Notes under the pieces: generated by a model
The model's input: only the letters and a program-made list of their open reading frames with translations
What the model was told of the DNA's origin: nothing
Database searches by the model: none
Source: Falseniella ignava CCUG 37419
Lineage (GTDB): Bacteria; Bacillota; Bacilli; Lactobacillales; Aerococcaceae
Reading direction: 5' to 3'
Length of the DNA stretch: 33,052 nucleotides
Assembly (NCBI RefSeq): GCF_000301055.1
Contig: NZ_JH932300.1
Location: forward strand, 270,876 to 303,927
Shown here: piece after piece, positions 31,751 to 33,052 of the stretch
Layout: the number at the start of each line of letters is the position of its first letter
Position numbering within the stretch: the first letter of the stretch is position 1
Program-made: the position numbers and the translations under genes

Positions 31751-32791
31751 ATGAAAAAATCACTCGTTAAATTAATGGCAACAACAACCGTTGCATTAAC
31801 ATTAGCAGGATCAGCTGCTGCATTAGCAGGACAAATTGTATCCCCTGCATTCAGCGATGCTGAATCAGCACAATACTGGGCTGACCAAAACGTAGGACCA
31901 GGTGAAACACTTACAGTCGTTGAAAAAGACGGTCAATTCTTTGTAGAATCATCAAAAGTTGGTGAAACAACAGAAACTCCAGCTCCAGCTGAAACTACAG
32001 TAGACCCAACTGACCCTTACGGAGCAGACGCTAAAGTTGACAAAGATGCGCCAGTTAACGCATTCGAAAATGTTGGACGTCACTTCAAAACTTTAGGTGA
32101 AGCAGTAGACGCTTATCCAGATGCATTCGTAATGTACGATCCAGCAACTGAAGATTATGTAGTATTCACAAACCGTGGCGGACGTAAAACATACGTATTC
32201 GAAAACGTACAAGATGCATTAAATGCATTCCCTAACTTAGACCCAATGTACGAAAACGGTAAATACTATGTATTTGCATTCCAAGCACCACGCTTACAAT
32301 ACTCATTTGATACAGTTCAAGAAGCATACGAAGCATTTGGTGAAGATGCTAACCCAATGTACGATTCAGAAACAGGTAAATATGTAGTTTACACAAACAA
32401 AGCACCTCGTTTTGTTCATGAATTCGATACATTCGAAGATGCAATGGCTGCATTCCCAGGATCATTCCCAATGTTTGAAAACGGTAAATACTACGTATTC
32501 ACTACTTACGAAAAAGTAGCAGGTACTAAAGGTACAATCAAAAACTACGTAGAAGGTAAATTACAAGATACAGATAAAAGTATCGAAGTAGAAGGCGAAG
32601 ACAAAAAAGAAGTAACACCTGAAAAAGCTCCTGAAAAAGAAGCTGGTAAAGAATCAGGAAAAGCTGCTTCAAAAGGTGAGCAATTACCAGAAACTGGTGA
32701 AGCTACTTCATACGCAATCTTCGGTGCAGCTGCATTAGCAGTATTATCTGGTGTAGGTTTAGTTGCTCCTAAATTCAAAGAAGAAAAATAA
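31751..32791 (+). CDS. LPXTG-anchored surface protein with four tandem 36-39 residue repeats
   Basis: 346 aa. A signal peptide (about 1-26) leads to an N-terminal part (about 32-68) that looks like a divergent repeat, then a Thr/Pro linker. Four repeats follow at about 110-145, 146-181, 182-220 and 221-254. Their shared pattern is F-(D/E)-x-x-x-(D/E)-A-x-x-A-(F/Y), then P-M-(Y/F)-(D/E)..., then a YxV(F/Y)T strand. Next come a charged Lys/Glu region (about 270-310), LPETG (312-316), a hydrophobic span and a charged tail. I do not recognise the repeat. Codon choice is strongly biased and differs from neighbouring genes, suggesting very high expression. GGAGGT sets the start at ATG 31751, not the frame's opening at 31691. 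It is probably an abundant wall protein. Confidence 0.85.
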   Translation: MKKSLVKLMATTTVALTLAGSAAALAGQIVSPAFSDAESAQYWADQNVGPGETLTVVEKDGQFFVESSKVGETTETPAPAETTVDPTDPYGADAKVDKDAPVNAFENVGRHFKTLGEAVDAYPDAFVMYDPATEDYVVFTNRGGRKTYVFENVQDALNAFPNLDPMYENGKYYVFAFQAPRLQYSFDTVQEAYEAFGEDANPMYDSETGKYVVYTNKAPRFVHEFDTFEDAMAAFPGSFPMFENGKYYVFTTYEKVAGTKGTIKNYVEGKLQDTDKSIEVEGEDKKEVTPEKAPEKEAGKESGKAASKGEQLPETGEATSYAIFGAAALAVLSGVGLVAPKFKEEK

Positions 32792-32851
32792 TTCTTCGAT
32801 TAATTATTAATAGAAAATAATATTTTTTAAATACGAAAGGAAGTATTATCA

Positions 32852-33052
32852 ATGAAAAAATCATTAGTTAAATTAGCAGCATTATCTTCTGCAGCATTTG
32901 TATTAGCTGGCACAGTAGCTCCAGTTGTATTAGCTGAAAACGCACCAACAGCAGGACAACAAGAAGAAAATAAAGATTCAGAAACTGGAAAAGATGAAAA
33001 TAAAGATTCAGAAACTGGAAAAGATGAAAATAAAGATTCAGAAACTGGAAAA
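32852..33052 (+). CDS. Secreted repeat protein, partial (runs off the window)
   Basis: The first 67 codons are seen; the gene continues past the window end. The product begins MKKSLVKLAALSSAAFVLAG, a signal peptide nearly the same as that of the preceding surface protein (MKKSLVKLMATTT), with cleavage probably after VLA at about 30. The mature part opens with ENAPTAGQQ and then perfect 10-residue repeats of DENKDSETGK. GAAAGGAAG precedes the ATG. It lies 60 nt after the LPXTG gene with no strong terminator between, so the two may be co-transcribed. It may also end in a sortase signal outside the window, which cannot be seen. Confidence 0.8.
   Translation, partial: MKKSLVKLAALSSAAFVLAGTVAPVVLAENAPTAGQQEENKDSETGKDENKDSETGKDENKDSETGK
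32963..33052 (+). repeat. 30-bp tandem coding repeat
   Basis: Three copies of 30 bp (32963-32992, 32993-33022, 33023-33052), identical except for one base in the first, each encoding (D/E)ENKDSETGK. The array reaches the window edge and probably continues. Near-perfect identity implies recent copy-number change. Confidence 0.95.

Overview
The window reads as a chromosomal segment of a low-GC Gram-positive bacterium of the order Lactobacillales. The evidence is strong AGGAGG-type ribosome sites, TTG starts, sortase-anchored LPXTG surface proteins, an Mga/AtxA-type regulator, an Apf-type LysM protein, a SUF operon ordered C-D-S-U-B, and an Enterococcus-type NADH peroxidase. An Aerococcaceae- or Carnobacteriaceae-like host is my best guess; it is an inference, not something the sequence proves.

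Layout. 1-790: a 41-bp tandem repeat array and a 50-codon minus-strand gene with its own promoter and terminator. 794-3301: a two-gene operon of a trigger-factor-like protein lacking the PPIase domain and a membrane-anchored beta-lactamase-fold enzyme. 3400-5665: an ArsR-type regulator divergent from oligoendopeptidase F, whose promoter carries a near-perfect Fur box. 5837-9036: a LysM/Apf surface protein, an Mga-family regulator and the tail of a dead LPXTG gene. 9101-16896: a second repeat family, an M16C peptidase, a convergent purine permease, a PPP-type phosphatase and Tex. 16966-20075: tRNA-Leu(GAG), two small membrane proteins, a DUF4430 lipoprotein, an SGNH hydrolase, a large 41-bp array and a C39-like peptidase. 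20143-27352: an NADH peroxidase gene with an in-frame TGA, divergent from the SUF iron-sulfur assembly operon. 27474 to the end: a CAP-domain LPXTG protein, another 41-bp array, a polymerase-glycosyltransferase fusion, a repeat LPXTG protein, and the start of a further secreted repeat protein that runs off the window.

The most exciting observation is the NADH peroxidase/oxidase gene on the minus strand (21507 to 20143). It is full length with a single in-frame stop. That stop is a TGA at codon 42, exactly where this family has its redox-active cysteine (Cys42), and His10 is preserved. A hairpin with a G-starting apical loop lies 22 nt downstream, the geometry of a bacterial SECIS element. The gene is therefore a candidate selenocysteine-containing NADH peroxidase; a simple nonsense mutation is the alternative.

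A second theme is three long and one short intergenic arrays. They belong to two sequence families that look unrelated, yet both have a period of exactly 41 bp and a hyphenated palindrome in each unit. Much of the rest is cell-surface biology (four secreted or anchored proteins with Thr/Glu/Val-rich linkers) and housekeeping.
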